Shown here: in pieces, positions 9,017-16,425 of the stretch
How the letters are laid out: the number at the start of each line of letters is the position of its first letter
How positions within the stretch are numbered: the stretch's first letter is position 1
Assembly (NCBI GenBank): GCA_013298865.1
Contig: JAAFJL010000041.1
Span: 1 to 34,177, forward strand
Length of the DNA: 34,177 nt
DNA from: Cytophagales bacterium
GTDB taxonomy: Bacteria > Bacteroidota > Bacteroidia > Cytophagales > Spirosomataceae
Direction: 5' to 3'
Position numbers and translations under genes: made by a program
Notes under the pieces: model-generated
Told to the model about the DNA's origin: nothing
The model's input: only the letters and a program-made list of their open reading frames with translations
Database searches by the model: none

Positions 9017-9048
9017 ATTGGTAGAATAAATAGAATTTTATATTTTTG
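9017..9048 (+). promoter_or_regulatory. Predicted promoter of the TauE/SafE gene
   Basis: ATTG at 9017-9020, 20-base spacer, TATTTTTG at 9041-9048 (TAnnTTTG). The same -33/-7 words are used as in the divergent dehydrogenase promoter. Predicted start is near 9055, about 30 bases before the ATG. Confidence 0.55.
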
Positions 9049-9086
9049 TTTGAAAATTTAATAATGGAAATTAAAAATTTATAAAA

Positions 9087-9992
9087 ATGAATGCAAGCTC
9101 CTCACAAACAAGCATTTCGAGTTCATCCAGAATCTATTCCTCTAAGTGGATTTGGTATGGCGTGCCTGCGGTTTTATTAACAAGCCTCGTAATAATACTC
9201 ATTTACAATTATCATGATGTTTTTTCCATTGATAAACTCATCAATGGCATTAATAATGAATTCTTTATTTATTTAGCTATCGGTGTTTTTGCTCAATTAG
9301 TTGACAGTATGTTGGGTATGGGTTATGGAGCAACTTCTACTTCCTTTCTATTGTCTTTTGGAGTACCTCCTGCTATAAGTAGTACGGGGGTTCACGTAGC
9401 GGAAATGTTCACGACTGGGGCTTCGGCTATTTCTCATTACAAATTCAAGAATATCAATAAAAAATTAGTGACTTACCTGCTAATTCCTGGCGTAATTGGT
9501 TCATTGATTGGGGCTTATTTATTGGCAGATGTTATTGATGGGAAAGTTATCAAACCATTCATTGCTGTTTACATGATGTTTCTGGCGATTATGATTGTAA
9601 TCAAAGGTTTTAGAAAAAATAATGTTAAAAGAAAGACCAAAAATTTAGGAATACTTGCCATCTTCGGGGGATTCATGGATGCTGTTGGTGGTGGCGGTTG
9701 GGGACCAATTGTTACTTCTACACTCATCAGCAGAGGTCGTGACCCACGTTATACTATTGGTTCTGTCAATGCCGCAGAATTTGCGGTATCATTTGCGAGT
9801 GGTATCACTTTTTTGATTTTTGAAGGAATAAATGGCTGGCAAGTAATTGCTGGTTTGATTGTAGGTGGTGTAATAGCCGCACCATTTGGAGCATTTTTCA
9901 TGAATAAAATTCCAAGAAAACCAATGGTTGTTTTGGTAGGATTACTGATTGTATTTCTAAGTGCAAGAACTTTGTGGAAAGCATTTGCTTAA
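9087..9992 (+). CDS. Sulfite exporter TauE/SafE family membrane protein
   Basis: A 301-residue polytopic inner-membrane protein of the TauE/SafE family (anion or organosulfur export). After a Ser-rich N-terminal tail and a first helix at about 23-42, the family's two half-repeats can be seen: LVDSMLGMGYGATSTSFLLS with GVPPAISSTGVHVAEMFTTG in the first half, and FGGFMDAVGGGGWGPIVTS with GSVNAAEFAVSFASG in the second. About eight helices in all. It is divergent from the DmdC-like acyl-CoA dehydrogenase and shares its palindrome-bearing promoter region. That pairing would fit organosulfur metabolism if the dehydrogenase acts on a methylthio-acyl-CoA, but this is speculation; many TauE/SafE proteins have other substrates. 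Confidence 0.88.
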   Translation: MNASSSQTSISSSSRIYSSKWIWYGVPAVLLTSLVIILIYNYHDVFSIDKLINGINNEFFIYLAIGVFAQLVDSMLGMGYGATSTSFLLSFGVPPAISSTGVHVAEMFTTGASAISHYKFKNINKKLVTYLLIPGVIGSLIGAYLLADVIDGKVIKPFIAVYMMFLAIMIVIKGFRKNNVKRKTKNLGILAIFGGFMDAVGGGGWGPIVTSTLISRGRDPRYTIGSVNAAEFAVSFASGITFLIFEGINGWQVIAGLIVGGVIAAPFGAFFMNKIPRKPMVVLVGLLIVFLSARTLWKAFA

Positions 9993-10097
9993 ATGAGGTA
10001 TGAGGTATGAGGTATGAGGTAAAAAAAAGTGGATTTTACCTTTTTTAGTTCCCAAAGAACTTTAAAATGCGAAAACATTTACGACCTAATACCTCAT
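9993..10097. repeat. Heptamer array (ATGAGGT)x4 with inverted partner
   Basis: Four perfect head-to-tail ATGAGGT copies fill 9993-10020, starting at the base after the TauE stop codon. The complement ACCTCAT recurs at 10091-10097 amid degenerate copies, just before the end of the convergent methyltransferase gene. The array can therefore fold back on itself across the spacer. Nothing else is visible there. Confidence 0.7.
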
Positions 10098-10106
10098 ACT
10101 TACTAC

Positions 10107-10613
10107 CTAAAAAAGGCTCATTTGAAATTCTCCTGATTGTTTGGCTTCGTGTTCTAATAACCATTTTTTTCGCCAAAGTTCGCCCGCATATCCTACGAGT
10201 GTACCGTTTGAACCTATCACTCGGTGGCAAGGTACTATGATGGAAATTTGATTCTTCCCGTTTGTCGTCCCGACAGCCCTTATGGCTTTTTCGTTCCCAA
10301 TTTTTCTGGAAAGTTCTAAATATGAGATTGTTTTGGCATAAGGAATCGTTGTTAATTTCTCCCAAACATTTTGTTGAAACTCTGTTCCAACCTGCTGAAT
10401 TGGCACAGTAAATTCTTTCCTTTTTCCTTCAAAATATTCTTCTAACTCACTGATACACAGCAACAACACTTCTGGTTTTCTTTCACTTTCTGGTAAAGGA
10501 GAGGTCTTTCTTTTGGAAGAATCTCTAAAATTTACGGCACAAACAAACTCGTCATTCGCCGTAATTTCGAGAATGCCAAGCGGCGTTTCCATAAAAGAAG
10601 TGTAAATTGTCAT
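10107..10613 (-). CDS. ogt: Methylated-DNA--protein-cysteine methyltransferase
   Basis: A 168-residue suicide DNA-repair enzyme that transfers the alkyl group of O6-methylguanine (or O4-methylthymine) to its own cysteine. The active-site motif IIVPCHRVIGSNGTLVGYAG is intact, with acceptor Cys129, and the helix-turn-helix arginine-finger region IPYAKTISYLELSRKIGNEKAIRAVG precedes it in normal order. Length matches the single-domain Ogt class without an Ada AraC domain. It is divergent from an AlkA-type glycosylase gene, so the two make a small alkylation-repair locus. A near-perfect 26-bp inverted repeat lies between the two starts and may affect their expression. Confidence 0.95.
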   Translation of the reverse strand: MTIYTSFMETPLGILEITANDEFVCAVNFRDSSKRKTSPLPESERKPEVLLLCISELEEYFEGKRKEFTVPIQQVGTEFQQNVWEKLTTIPYAKTISYLELSRKIGNEKAIRAVGTTNGKNQISIIVPCHRVIGSNGTLVGYAGELWRKKWLLEHEAKQSGEFQMSLF

Positions 10614-10647
10614 ACAATTAAGTTGTTAAGTAATGGGCTGAAATTTT

Positions 10648-10715
10648 AAACTTAGAGGTATAGAGAATTAGAGTTGAATTTTTGCTTTTCTCTAATCCTC
10701 TATACCTCTAAGTTT
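10648..10715. repeat. Long inverted repeat between divergent ogt and alkA-type genes
   Basis: Arms 10648-10673 and 10690-10715 are complementary over 26 bases with one mismatch, around a 16-base loop. The arms contain reiterated words (TTAGAG, AGAGGTATAGAG). Because both flanking genes point away from it, it cannot be an ordinary end-of-gene terminator. Confidence 0.8.
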
Positions 10716-10757
10716 TCATTCAGACGATGTAACGCACAAACAAAAAGTTAATTAAAT

Positions 10758-11648
10758 ATGCTCAAAGATTTCGTTTTTATCAAGAAACCTGAAAATTTTA
10801 GTTTCCAAGAATGCCTTTGGTTTTTGGATAGAAATTACGACGATTGCCTGCACGAAGTTAAAGAAAAATCTGTCAGGAAATTACTACAAATTGAAGGAGT
10901 GCTGACTTTGATTGAGATTCAAGAAGATTCAGAGAATTTGGTGATAAAAATTCTTGTGGGCAAGAAAAACGAACAAATTATTACTGATTTTGTAAGCCAA
11001 TGGTTTGATTTAGAGAGAGATGTAAATCCTCTGTATAATTTACTCAATCAAGATAACGACTTGAAATACATGACAAAGGATTACCTTGGGCTACGGCTTT
11101 TAACAATCCCTGATTTGTTTGAGGCTCTCTGTTGGTCGGTGATTGGACAACAAATTAATCTAACTTTTGCCTATAAATTAAAACGGAGATTTACCGAAAA
11201 ATATGGCAATAAATTGACTTTTGAAGGACAGGATTATTATGTTTTTCCAGAGCCTTCTGCGATTGGGAAATTGAAGTTTGAGGACTTTCAGCCAATGCAA
11301 TTTTCAACAAAAAAGGCAGAATATATCATCGGAATTGCCCAACTTTTTGATGAAAATAAATTATCTAAAACTCAGATGGAGGCACTTTCTACAACAGATG
11401 CCATAAAGGAATTGTGCAAAGTTAGAGGCATTGGCGAATGGACAGCCAATTACGCTTTGATGAAATCTTTGCAAAGATTGGAATGTGTAACCTACGGTGA
11501 TGTCGGACTTTATAATGCACTTCACCAAATAAAAGGCTTTCCCAAACGCCTCGAACGCCCACAATTAGAAGCATTTTTTGCTCCATTCAAAGGTTGGGAA
11601 GCCTACGTAGTTTTTTATTTATGGCGAAGTTTAGCAGTACCAAAATAA
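10758..11648 (+). CDS. DNA-3-methyladenine glycosylase (AlkA-type, HhH-GPD)
   Basis: A 296-residue base-excision repair enzyme that would remove 3-methyladenine and other alkylated bases. The C-terminal two thirds match the HhH-GPD superfamily: LFEALCWSVIGQQINLTFA (about 120-138), then the helix-hairpin-helix LCKVRGIGEWTANYALM (219-235) and the downstream catalytic aspartate Asp248 in TYGDVGL, equivalent to Asp238 of E. coli AlkA. The N-terminal 110 residues resemble the AlkA beta-domain but only loosely. There is no Fe-S cysteine cluster, unlike MutY/Nth. It pairs divergently with the methyltransferase. The stop is followed by a tiny HicB-like gene on the same strand. Confidence 0.9.
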   Translation: MLKDFVFIKKPENFSFQECLWFLDRNYDDCLHEVKEKSVRKLLQIEGVLTLIEIQEDSENLVIKILVGKKNEQIITDFVSQWFDLERDVNPLYNLLNQDNDLKYMTKDYLGLRLLTIPDLFEALCWSVIGQQINLTFAYKLKRRFTEKYGNKLTFEGQDYYVFPEPSAIGKLKFEDFQPMQFSTKKAEYIIGIAQLFDENKLSKTQMEALSTTDAIKELCKVRGIGEWTANYALMKSLQRLECVTYGDVGLYNALHQIKGFPKRLERPQLEAFFAPFKGWEAYVVFYLWRSLAVPK

Positions 11649-11693
11649 TTAGAGAATTTGGACATTGGTTAATTTGAAAATCGGCGTAGATAA

Positions 11694-11861
11694 ATGGAAA
11701 AAATAGAGCTAACATTTTTAATCAATCAAGGAACGGATTTTTTAATTGGAAGGGTTAAAGAAATTCCAGAAATAATAACACAAGGCTCTGATATTGAAGA
11801 AGTTAAATCCAATATCCTTGATGCTATTGAATTATATTTTGAAGATATTTACAAGGCTTAA
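11694..11861 (+). CDS. Short HicB-like (UPF0150) protein, orphan
   Basis: A 55-residue frame beginning at the ATG 11694. The sequence, from MEKIELTFLINQGTDFLIGR through the phrase IPEIITQGSDIEEVKSNILD to AIELYFEDIYKA, has the pattern of the HicB antitoxin N-terminal domain: a small strand-strand-strand-helix fold with the 'T.G.. EE...N..eai' signature. There is no DNA-binding C-terminal part. I looked for a HicA toxin on both sides: the 44 bases to the glycosylase stop and the 151 bases before thyA are too short for one. It may be a relic of a toxin-antitoxin pair or a lone HicB-like protein. Confidence 0.65.
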   Translation: MEKIELTFLINQGTDFLIGRVKEIPEIITQGSDIEEVKSNILDAIELYFEDIYKA

Positions 11862-11903
11862 TACACTGTTTAATAAGTTTGGAAAGTTTAATTCTCTGAA
11901 ATA

Positions 11904-11936
11904 ACTTCTCGAAAGTAGAAGGAACTTTCGAGAAGT
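11904..11936. terminator. Strong hairpin between convergent genes, no U-tract
   Basis: Perfect 13-bp stem (ACTTCTCGAAAGT and its complement) with a seven-base loop, lying between the HicB-like gene and the oppositely directed thyA. There is no clear T-run on either strand, so it may be a bidirectional 3' end or simply a structured spacer. The bases after it (11958-12012) hold AACTT-like words and nothing else recognisable. Confidence 0.5.
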
Positions 11937-12012
11937 ATAAAAAAATAATTTAAAAATTGAGTTTTAGCATCGATGATTTTATCAACTTAAAACTTGCCAA
12001 CTTATCACTTCC

Positions 12013-12807
12013 CTACACCGCCACGGGGGCTTTTATGCCTGGATGTGGGTTGTAATTTTCAAGGGTAAAATCTTCGTATTTAAACCCAAAAATATCTTTT
12101 ACTTCGGGGTTAATTTTCATTGTTGGTAAAGCTCTCAATTCTCTTGATAATTGAGTATCAACTTGCTCTAAGTGATTGGAATACAGATGGGTATCTCCGC
12201 CAGTCCATACAAAATCTCCTAATTCTAAATCACAAACTTGGGCAATCATCATGGTCAATAAAGCATACGAAGCAATGTTGAAAGGCACACCCAAAAAGAC
12301 ATCTGCACTTCGCTGATATAGCTGGCAAGACAATTTATTATCTGCCACATAAAACTGAAAAAGGGCATGGCAGGGCATCAGTGCCATTTTAGACAAATCG
12401 CCTACATTCCAAGCACTCACGATGATTCTCCGAGAGTCTGGACTCTTCTTCAAAGTTTCAATTACTTCTTTTAATTGGTCAATCGTCCGTCCGTCTGGGG
12501 CTTCCCAAGTACGCCATTGTTTGCCATAAACTGGTCCTAAATCACCATTTTCATCTGCCCATTCATCCCAAATTCCAACGCCATTATCTTTCAAATACTT
12601 GATATTGGTATCGCCATTAATAAACCACAACAATTCATGAATAATAGATTTGAGATGGACTTTTTTGGTAGTCACCATCGGGAATCCGTCTTGCAGATTG
12701 AATCGCATTTGGTAGCCAAAAACACTGATTGTTCCTGTACCTGTACGGTCAGTTTTTTTTGTACCGTTTTCTAAAATATGTTTTAATAACGAGTGATATT
12801 GTTGCAT
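12013..12807 (-). CDS. thyA: Thymidylate synthase
   Basis: A 264-residue enzyme, the same length as E. coli ThyA, that methylates dUMP to dTMP with methylenetetrahydrofolate and is essential for thymine synthesis. The active-site segment [12 protein letters not shown] holds catalytic Cys146. Also visible are the phosphate-binding [11 protein letters not shown] (21-31), [10 protein letters not shown] (125-134), the [23 protein letters not shown] block and the [13 protein letters not shown] segment, and a normal C-terminal PVAV-type end. No dihydrofolate reductase gene follows it here; downstream the gene meets the convergent glycosylase/HicB genes. A 60-base gap separates it from the upstream LytTR response-regulator gene. 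Confidence 0.97.
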   Translation of the reverse strand: MQQYHSLLKHILENGTKKTDRTGTGTISVFGYQMRFNLQDGFPMVTTKKVHLKSIIHELLWFINGDTNIKYLKDNGVGIWDEWADENGDLGPVYGKQWRTWEAPDGRTIDQLKEVIETLKKSPDSRRIIVSAWNVGDLSKMALMPCHALFQFYVADNKLSCQLYQRSADVFLGVPFNIASYALLTMMIAQVCDLELGDFVWTGGDTHLYSNHLEQVDTQLSRELRALPTMKINPEVKDIFGFKYEDFTLENYNPHPGIKAPVAV

Positions 12808-12867
12808 TTGATGATGGCAAATTTTTGATTAGACTGCAAGTTAATTCTTGGAAATGGGAATTTTATG

Positions 12868-13635
12868 CTAAATCTCGAAAAGTCCCTTCAAATTATCTGC
12901 GTAGCTACTACCTGTCATGATTTTGGATTGTGATTTGTCTTTCATTGTCACAATGAATTTTCCACTAAAATGCTTTTCTATTTCTTTTATCTGACTGATA
13001 TTCAAAACATTAGCCCTGCTTACTCTGATAAACTGGTCGGATGGCAGTTTTTCTTCCAAAGTAGAAATCGTATAATTTGTCAAATATTTTTGACCGTCCT
13101 GAGTCACCAAGAAAACGTATTTATCGTCTGCCTCGAAATGGCTAATTTCTGAAAGCCCAATCAGCAAAATCTTATTGCCAGTTTTTACAGAAATACTTGA
13201 AATCGCTTTTTTAGGACGAAGTTTTTCAATCATATTCATTAAATCTTGATTGAATGAACTTCCCTTACTGTCTTGTCCAAGTGCAAATTTTTTCAGTTTT
13301 GCAACCGTCATATCCAAGCGTTCTACCTCGATTGGTTTCAGAAGATAATCAATCGAATTTTCCTCAAAAGCCTTGATGGCGTACTCATCATAAGCCGTTG
13401 CGAAAACTACTAATGGCGAGTGGGTTAATCGAGAAAGCATTTCAAAACCAGTCATTACGGGCATTTCGATGTCCAGAAAAATAACTTCTGGCAAAAGTGT
13501 TTCTACTAAAGCCAGTCCTTCTGCACCGTTGCCAGCCCGACCAATTATCTCGAAAGTATCATTATATTTGCCAAGTAATCGCTCTAAACGACTGATTGCC
13601 AATTTTTCATCGTCAATAAGAATAGTTTTAAACAT
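12868..13635 (-). CDS. LytR/AlgR-type response regulator (receiver + LytTR)
   Basis: A 255-residue two-component regulator. Residues 1-115 are a receiver with acidic pair DDE at 8-10, phospho-acceptor Asp55 in VIFLDIEMPVMTG, the switch region FATAYDEYAIKAFE and the conserved Lys of DYLLKPIE. The C-terminal 100 residues are a LytTR DNA-binding domain (ISVKTGNKILLIGLSEISHF, then 'FIRVSRANVLNISQI'). The frame can be read from a TTG at 13647, but the ATG at 13635 begins at the receiver's first strand and is preferred. The usual partner, a LytS/YehU-type histidine kinase, is not adjacent: the neighbours are thyA and a divergent acetyltransferase with only a 12-base gap. Its partner must be elsewhere. 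Confidence 0.92.
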   Translation of the reverse strand: MFKTILIDDEKLAISRLERLLGKYNDTFEIIGRAGNGAEGLALVETLLPEVIFLDIEMPVMTGFEMLSRLTHSPLVVFATAYDEYAIKAFEENSIDYLLKPIEVERLDMTVAKLKKFALGQDSKGSSFNQDLMNMIEKLRPKKAISSISVKTGNKILLIGLSEISHFEADDKYVFLVTQDGQKYLTNYTISTLEEKLPSDQFIRVSRANVLNISQIKEIEKHFSGKFIVTMKDKSQSKIMTGSSYADNLKGLFEI

Positions 13636-13647
13636 AGAAATTTTCAA

Positions 13648-14193
13648 ATGATTGAGTTAGAAACCGAACGATTACGCCTTATTCCTCTTGATAATCAGTT
13701 ACTTAAAATCTGGCATGAACAAGGGCGTAATGCAATGGAAACAAAGTTAAGATTAAATCCTTCTGAATGGCAACAAGATGACCTAACAATTGCAGAAACT
13801 ATGGATGCCGTTGAAAATTTTTGGATACCCATGACAGACGAACACGTGGGAAATTTTTTCTGGTTTACTAATTGGGAAATCGTTTTGGTGTCAGAGAATC
13901 TTTCGATTGGTGGTTTAGGTTTTGCAGGAATGCCAGATGAAGACGGCAAAACTGCCATTGGGTACATGATTGATGCCAAATACTGGGGAAAAGGTTTCGC
14001 ATCAGAAGCCGTAGCAGGTCTGATAGACTGGGCAATGATGGATTTGACCTTGAAAACTATCACCGCAGATACTGAACACGACAATATTCCTTCACAAAAA
14101 GTTTTAGAAAAAAACGGATTCCTCAAAGTAGGCGAAGGCGAAGCACAACACACTCAATTAATGAAAGTAATTAACTGGGAACTGCAGAGGTAA
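13648..14193 (+). CDS. GNAT-family N-acetyltransferase (RimJ/RimL-like)
   Basis: A 181-residue acetyl-CoA-dependent transferase of the Acetyltransf_3 class. It starts ELETERLRLIPL as is typical, has the core strand IGYMIDAKYWGKGFASEA (the GKGFASEA loop binds the pyrophosphate of acetyl-CoA), and ends with the D.ENIPS-like helix NIPSQKVLEKNGFLKVGEGE. RimJ/RimL-like proteins acetylate protein N-termini, but distant members modify antibiotics or small amines, so the substrate is open. It is divergent from the LytTR response regulator with just 12 bases between start codons, so its promoter must overlap that gene. Confidence 0.87.
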   Translation: MIELETERLRLIPLDNQLLKIWHEQGRNAMETKLRLNPSEWQQDDLTIAETMDAVENFWIPMTDEHVGNFFWFTNWEIVLVSENLSIGGLGFAGMPDEDGKTAIGYMIDAKYWGKGFASEAVAGLIDWAMMDLTLKTITADTEHDNIPSQKVLEKNGFLKVGEGEAQHTQLMKVINWELQR

Positions 14194-14251
14194 GTTGCTA
14201 GTTCTGTCACCATTATGGTTTCAGATTAATTCAGTGGGTTTTAATCCATTG

Positions 14252-14282
14252 CTTGAGGACACGTAAAATGTGCTTAAATTTG
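14252..14282 (+). promoter_or_regulatory. Predicted promoter of the Rpn-type nuclease gene
   Basis: CTTG at 14252-14255, 19-base spacer, TAAATTTG at 14275-14282 (TAnnTTTG). Predicted start near 14289, about 16 bases before the ATG. Confidence 0.5.
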
Positions 14283-14304
14283 TAAGAAATAAAATAAAGA
14301 TATT

Positions 14305-15117
14305 ATGGTAATTGCAAACCCAATATATGATGTAGTTTTCAAAAGAATGATGGAGAATGATAAAGTCGCCAAATTCTTCATTGGGACACTTTTAGAACAA
14401 ACTATTGAGACAGTCGAAGTAAAGCCACAAGAATTTACTTACATAGACGAATTGGCTGGGCTTGCAGTCTTCAGACTTGATTTTATTGCTACCATCAAAA
14501 CTGATTTAGGAGAATATAAAAAAGTACTTATTGAGATTCAAAAGGCAAAAAATCATATTGATTTAATGCGTTTTCGGAACTATTTAGCGGAACAATATAA
14601 AAAGGAAGATACAGTAAATGATGAAAAGGTTATTCTGCCAATTACAACTATTTATATTTTAGGTTTTAAATTATCCGAAATAGAAACCCCTTGTCTAAAA
14701 GTCGAACGGAATTACAAAGACCTTACCAATAAGATAACTATTGAAACAAAAAGCGATTTTGTTGAAAAATTAACTCATGATAGCTTTATTGTCCAAGTAG
14801 ATAGAATTACAGACCGTTACCAGACACGTTTAGACAAACTTTTAAGCGTATTTGAGCAAACAAATTTTATTGATGATAAGAAAATAATTAAGGAATTTAA
14901 CCACGAAGTAGATATAGAAGAACTCAAAATTGCGACTGATATTTTACATCATTCGGGTACAAATCCAGAGGAAAAAAAGAAAATCGAAACAGAACAAGAA
15001 GCGTGGAGAAGCGTGAACGCCATGTTTGACGATAAAGAGAAAAAATATTTAAAACAACTCAAAGATAAAGACGATTACATTGCAGAACTTCTTCGGAAAC
15101 TTGATGAAAAGAAATAA
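14305..15117 (+). CDS. Rpn/PD-(D/E)XK nuclease family protein (PDDEXK_2)
   Basis: A 270-residue protein of the family often labelled 'PD-(D/E)XK nuclease transposase' or recombination-promoting nuclease. Residues 5-30 carry the start motif NPIYDVVFKRMM. The catalytic core is visible as Asp59 in AVFRLDFIATIK and Glu77-x-Gln79 in VLIEIQKAK, the E-x-Q variant common in this family. The C-terminal 60 residues are charged and helical, likely a coiled coil. Family knowledge: members cut DNA and can stimulate RecA-independent recombination, and some act in phage defence. No terminal inverted repeats flank it, so it is not shown to be a mobile element. It has its own promoter. Confidence 0.85.
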   Translation: MVIANPIYDVVFKRMMENDKVAKFFIGTLLEQTIETVEVKPQEFTYIDELAGLAVFRLDFIATIKTDLGEYKKVLIEIQKAKNHIDLMRFRNYLAEQYKKEDTVNDEKVILPITTIYILGFKLSEIETPCLKVERNYKDLTNKITIETKSDFVEKLTHDSFIVQVDRITDRYQTRLDKLLSVFEQTNFIDDKKIIKEFNHEVDIEELKIATDILHHSGTNPEEKKKIETEQEAWRSVNAMFDDKEKKYLKQLKDKDDYIAELLRKLDEKK

Positions 15118-15234
15118 ATGTAATTTTACCGTGTTGTCAGGATGCTCTCAAACCAGACATACGGATTCTCTAATCTAAACTCCCCTCCAAAAAAAATAAA
15201 ATCAAAAAAACTTGCATATTCTTTTTCTTTAAAT

Positions 15235-15255
15235 TTACTTTGCATCACAAAGTAA
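15235..15255. promoter_or_regulatory. Palindromic operator A, TTACTTTG-N5-CAAAGTAA
   Basis: Perfect 8-bp arms around five bases (CATCA), ending 10 bases before the ATG of the next gene. The left arm resembles the -7 element, so a bound protein would block RNA polymerase. The core ACTTTG-N5-CAAAGT recurs at 17199-17215. Confidence 0.65.
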
Positions 15256-15265
15256 TTTGAGAAAT

Positions 15266-15877
15266 ATGAATCAGCATCTTCAAGATATTACAGAAATCCG
15301 TTCTATGATGGAACGCTCTTCTCGGTTTATTTCATTGAGTGGACTTGCAGGAATCTTTGCAGGAACGTTTGCACTCGTGGGGGCATCACTTGGGTACTTG
15401 CGTATCATGAGTCACGCTGGGGGCAATCATGTGAGGTTTATGTACGACACTCCGCTTCTGCAATTTGTCGTGATGGACGCTCTCATAGTGTTGGTACTTT
15501 CATTAATCTTTGCGATGTATTTTACTTCGAGACAAGCTCGGAAAAAAGGACTCAAAATGTGGGATTCTACTTCTAAAAGATTACTCATCAATATGGCGAT
15601 TCCTCTGATTGCAGGCGGACTTTTTTGTTTGATTCTGCTGCGTCAAGCTCCACATTTGGTAGATGCCGCCACGCTGGTTTTTTATGGTCTGGCTTGTGTC
15701 AATGCCTCGAAATATACCCTTGACGATATTCGATATTTGGGTTATGCAGAAATCATTTTAGGACTTATCAGTGGGTGTTTTATAGACTGGCGAATTGGCT
15801 TACTTTGCTGGGCAATCGGCTTTGGTATATTGCATATTTTCTACGGAATCGTGATGTATAGAAAGTATGAATCTTGA
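15266..15877 (+). CDS. Six-helix membrane protein linked to a HTH_34 regulator
   Basis: A 203-residue integral membrane protein with about six hydrophobic segments (about 27-47, 70-92, 110-130, 135-155, 163-183, 180-200) and a short cytoplasmic N-terminus (MNQHLQDITEIRSMMERSSR). I do not recognise a characterised function; proteins of this type are commonly found beside a winged-helix regulator and CreD in Bacteroidota. The frame is open from a TTG at 15257, but the ATG at 15266 is the better start because palindrome A and the promoter end just before it. The winged-helix gene follows after 155 bases of inverted-repeat spacer. The palindrome suggests that regulator represses this gene. Confidence 0.8.
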   Translation: MNQHLQDITEIRSMMERSSRFISLSGLAGIFAGTFALVGASLGYLRIMSHAGGNHVRFMYDTPLLQFVVMDALIVLVLSLIFAMYFTSRQARKKGLKMWDSTSKRLLINMAIPLIAGGLFCLILLRQAPHLVDAATLVFYGLACVNASKYTLDDIRYLGYAEIILGLISGCFIDWRIGLLCWAIGFGILHIFYGIVMYRKYES

Positions 15878-15878
15878 A

Positions 15879-16018
15879 GTTCGGTTTTCGATGTTTGATA
15901 TTCGTAACATACTGTTAATCAAAGCATTGAAAAATTTAATTTATTAGTGAGTAGGGATTTTACTCATCAATAAATCATTAAATATCCTTGAACGAAAATC
16001 GAACATCGATAGACGAAC
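15879..16018. repeat. Nested inverted repeat with CGAACATCGA words
   Basis: Outer arms 15879-15905 and 15992-16018 pair over 27 bases with five mismatches. Inside, TTTATTAGTGAGTA near 15937-15951 pairs with TACTCATCAATAAA near 15961. It fills the whole spacer before the winged-helix gene. The right arm shares the word series AATCGAACATCGA..GACGAA/AAACGAA with the repeat at 23516-23610. Confidence 0.7.
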
Positions 16019-16032
16019 ATTGAAAAAATACC

Positions 16033-16332
16033 ATGCAAAATATTATTTCCAACATAAATAAAGCGTTTGAAAACCGTGTACGACTTGGGGTTATGGCAAT
16101 CCTGATGGTAAACGACTGGGTGGATTTTGGAGATTTGAAAGAGATGCTGAACCTGACTGATGGCAATTTAGCATCGCATATTACAGCCTTAGAAAAAGAG
16201 AATTTTGTGCAGGTCAGAAAGGCATTTATTGGCAAAAGACCTAATACTTCTTTCCAAGCAACCTCAGACGGGAAACAGGCTTTTCAAGACCACTTGAATG
16301 CCCTGGAAGCATTAATTAAAGGAGCTGGGTAG
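16033..16332 (+). CDS. Winged-helix transcriptional regulator (HTH_34 family)
   Basis: A 99-residue single-domain DNA-binding protein. It begins NIISNINKAFENRVRLGVMA, then 'DWVDFGDLKEMLNLTDGNLASHITALEKENFV' as helix-turn-helix, then the wing 'VRKAFIGKRPNTSFQATSDGKQAFQDHLNAL'. This is the pattern of PF13601-like regulators related to ArsR/MarR proteins. There are no metal-binding cysteines. It lies in a block of membrane-protein genes, two of which carry the same ACTTTG-N5-CAAAGT palindrome at their promoters; a symmetric site of this length suits a dimer of such a protein, so I propose it as their regulator. That is an inference. It carries no such site before its own start. Confidence 0.88.
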   Translation: MQNIISNINKAFENRVRLGVMAILMVNDWVDFGDLKEMLNLTDGNLASHITALEKENFVQVRKAFIGKRPNTSFQATSDGKQAFQDHLNALEALIKGAG

Positions 16333-16342
16333 AGTTTGTTTC

Positions 16343-16399
16343 AATGAGTGAATGATTGAATGAATGATTGAGTGAATGAATATTTGAGAATATTTGAGA
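16343..16399. repeat. Degenerate TGAN tetramer array and TATTTGAGA doublet
   Basis: From 16343 to 16380 the sequence is a period-4 series of TGAA, TGAT and TGAG, followed by two copies of TATTTGAGA (16381-16398, separated by one base shift). It begins just after the winged-helix stop codon. No coding or promoter role is evident. Confidence 0.55.
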
Positions 16400-16425
16400 T
16401 TAGAAATCATTAAAAAAATGCCCTC

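Noticed and set aside
9993..10020. Four tandem heptamers as a possible CRISPR-like array
   Set aside because: The units are 7 bases with no spacers between them and no cas genes are present.
13695..14153. Long minus-strand open frame opposite the acetyltransferase
   Set aside because: Its product is Ser/Cys/Pro-rich without any family resemblance and lies fully antisense to a convincing GNAT gene.
14305..15117. Rpn-type gene as a transposase of an insertion sequence
   Set aside because: No terminal inverted repeats or target duplications are visible around it, and the family acts as nucleases without classical transposition.
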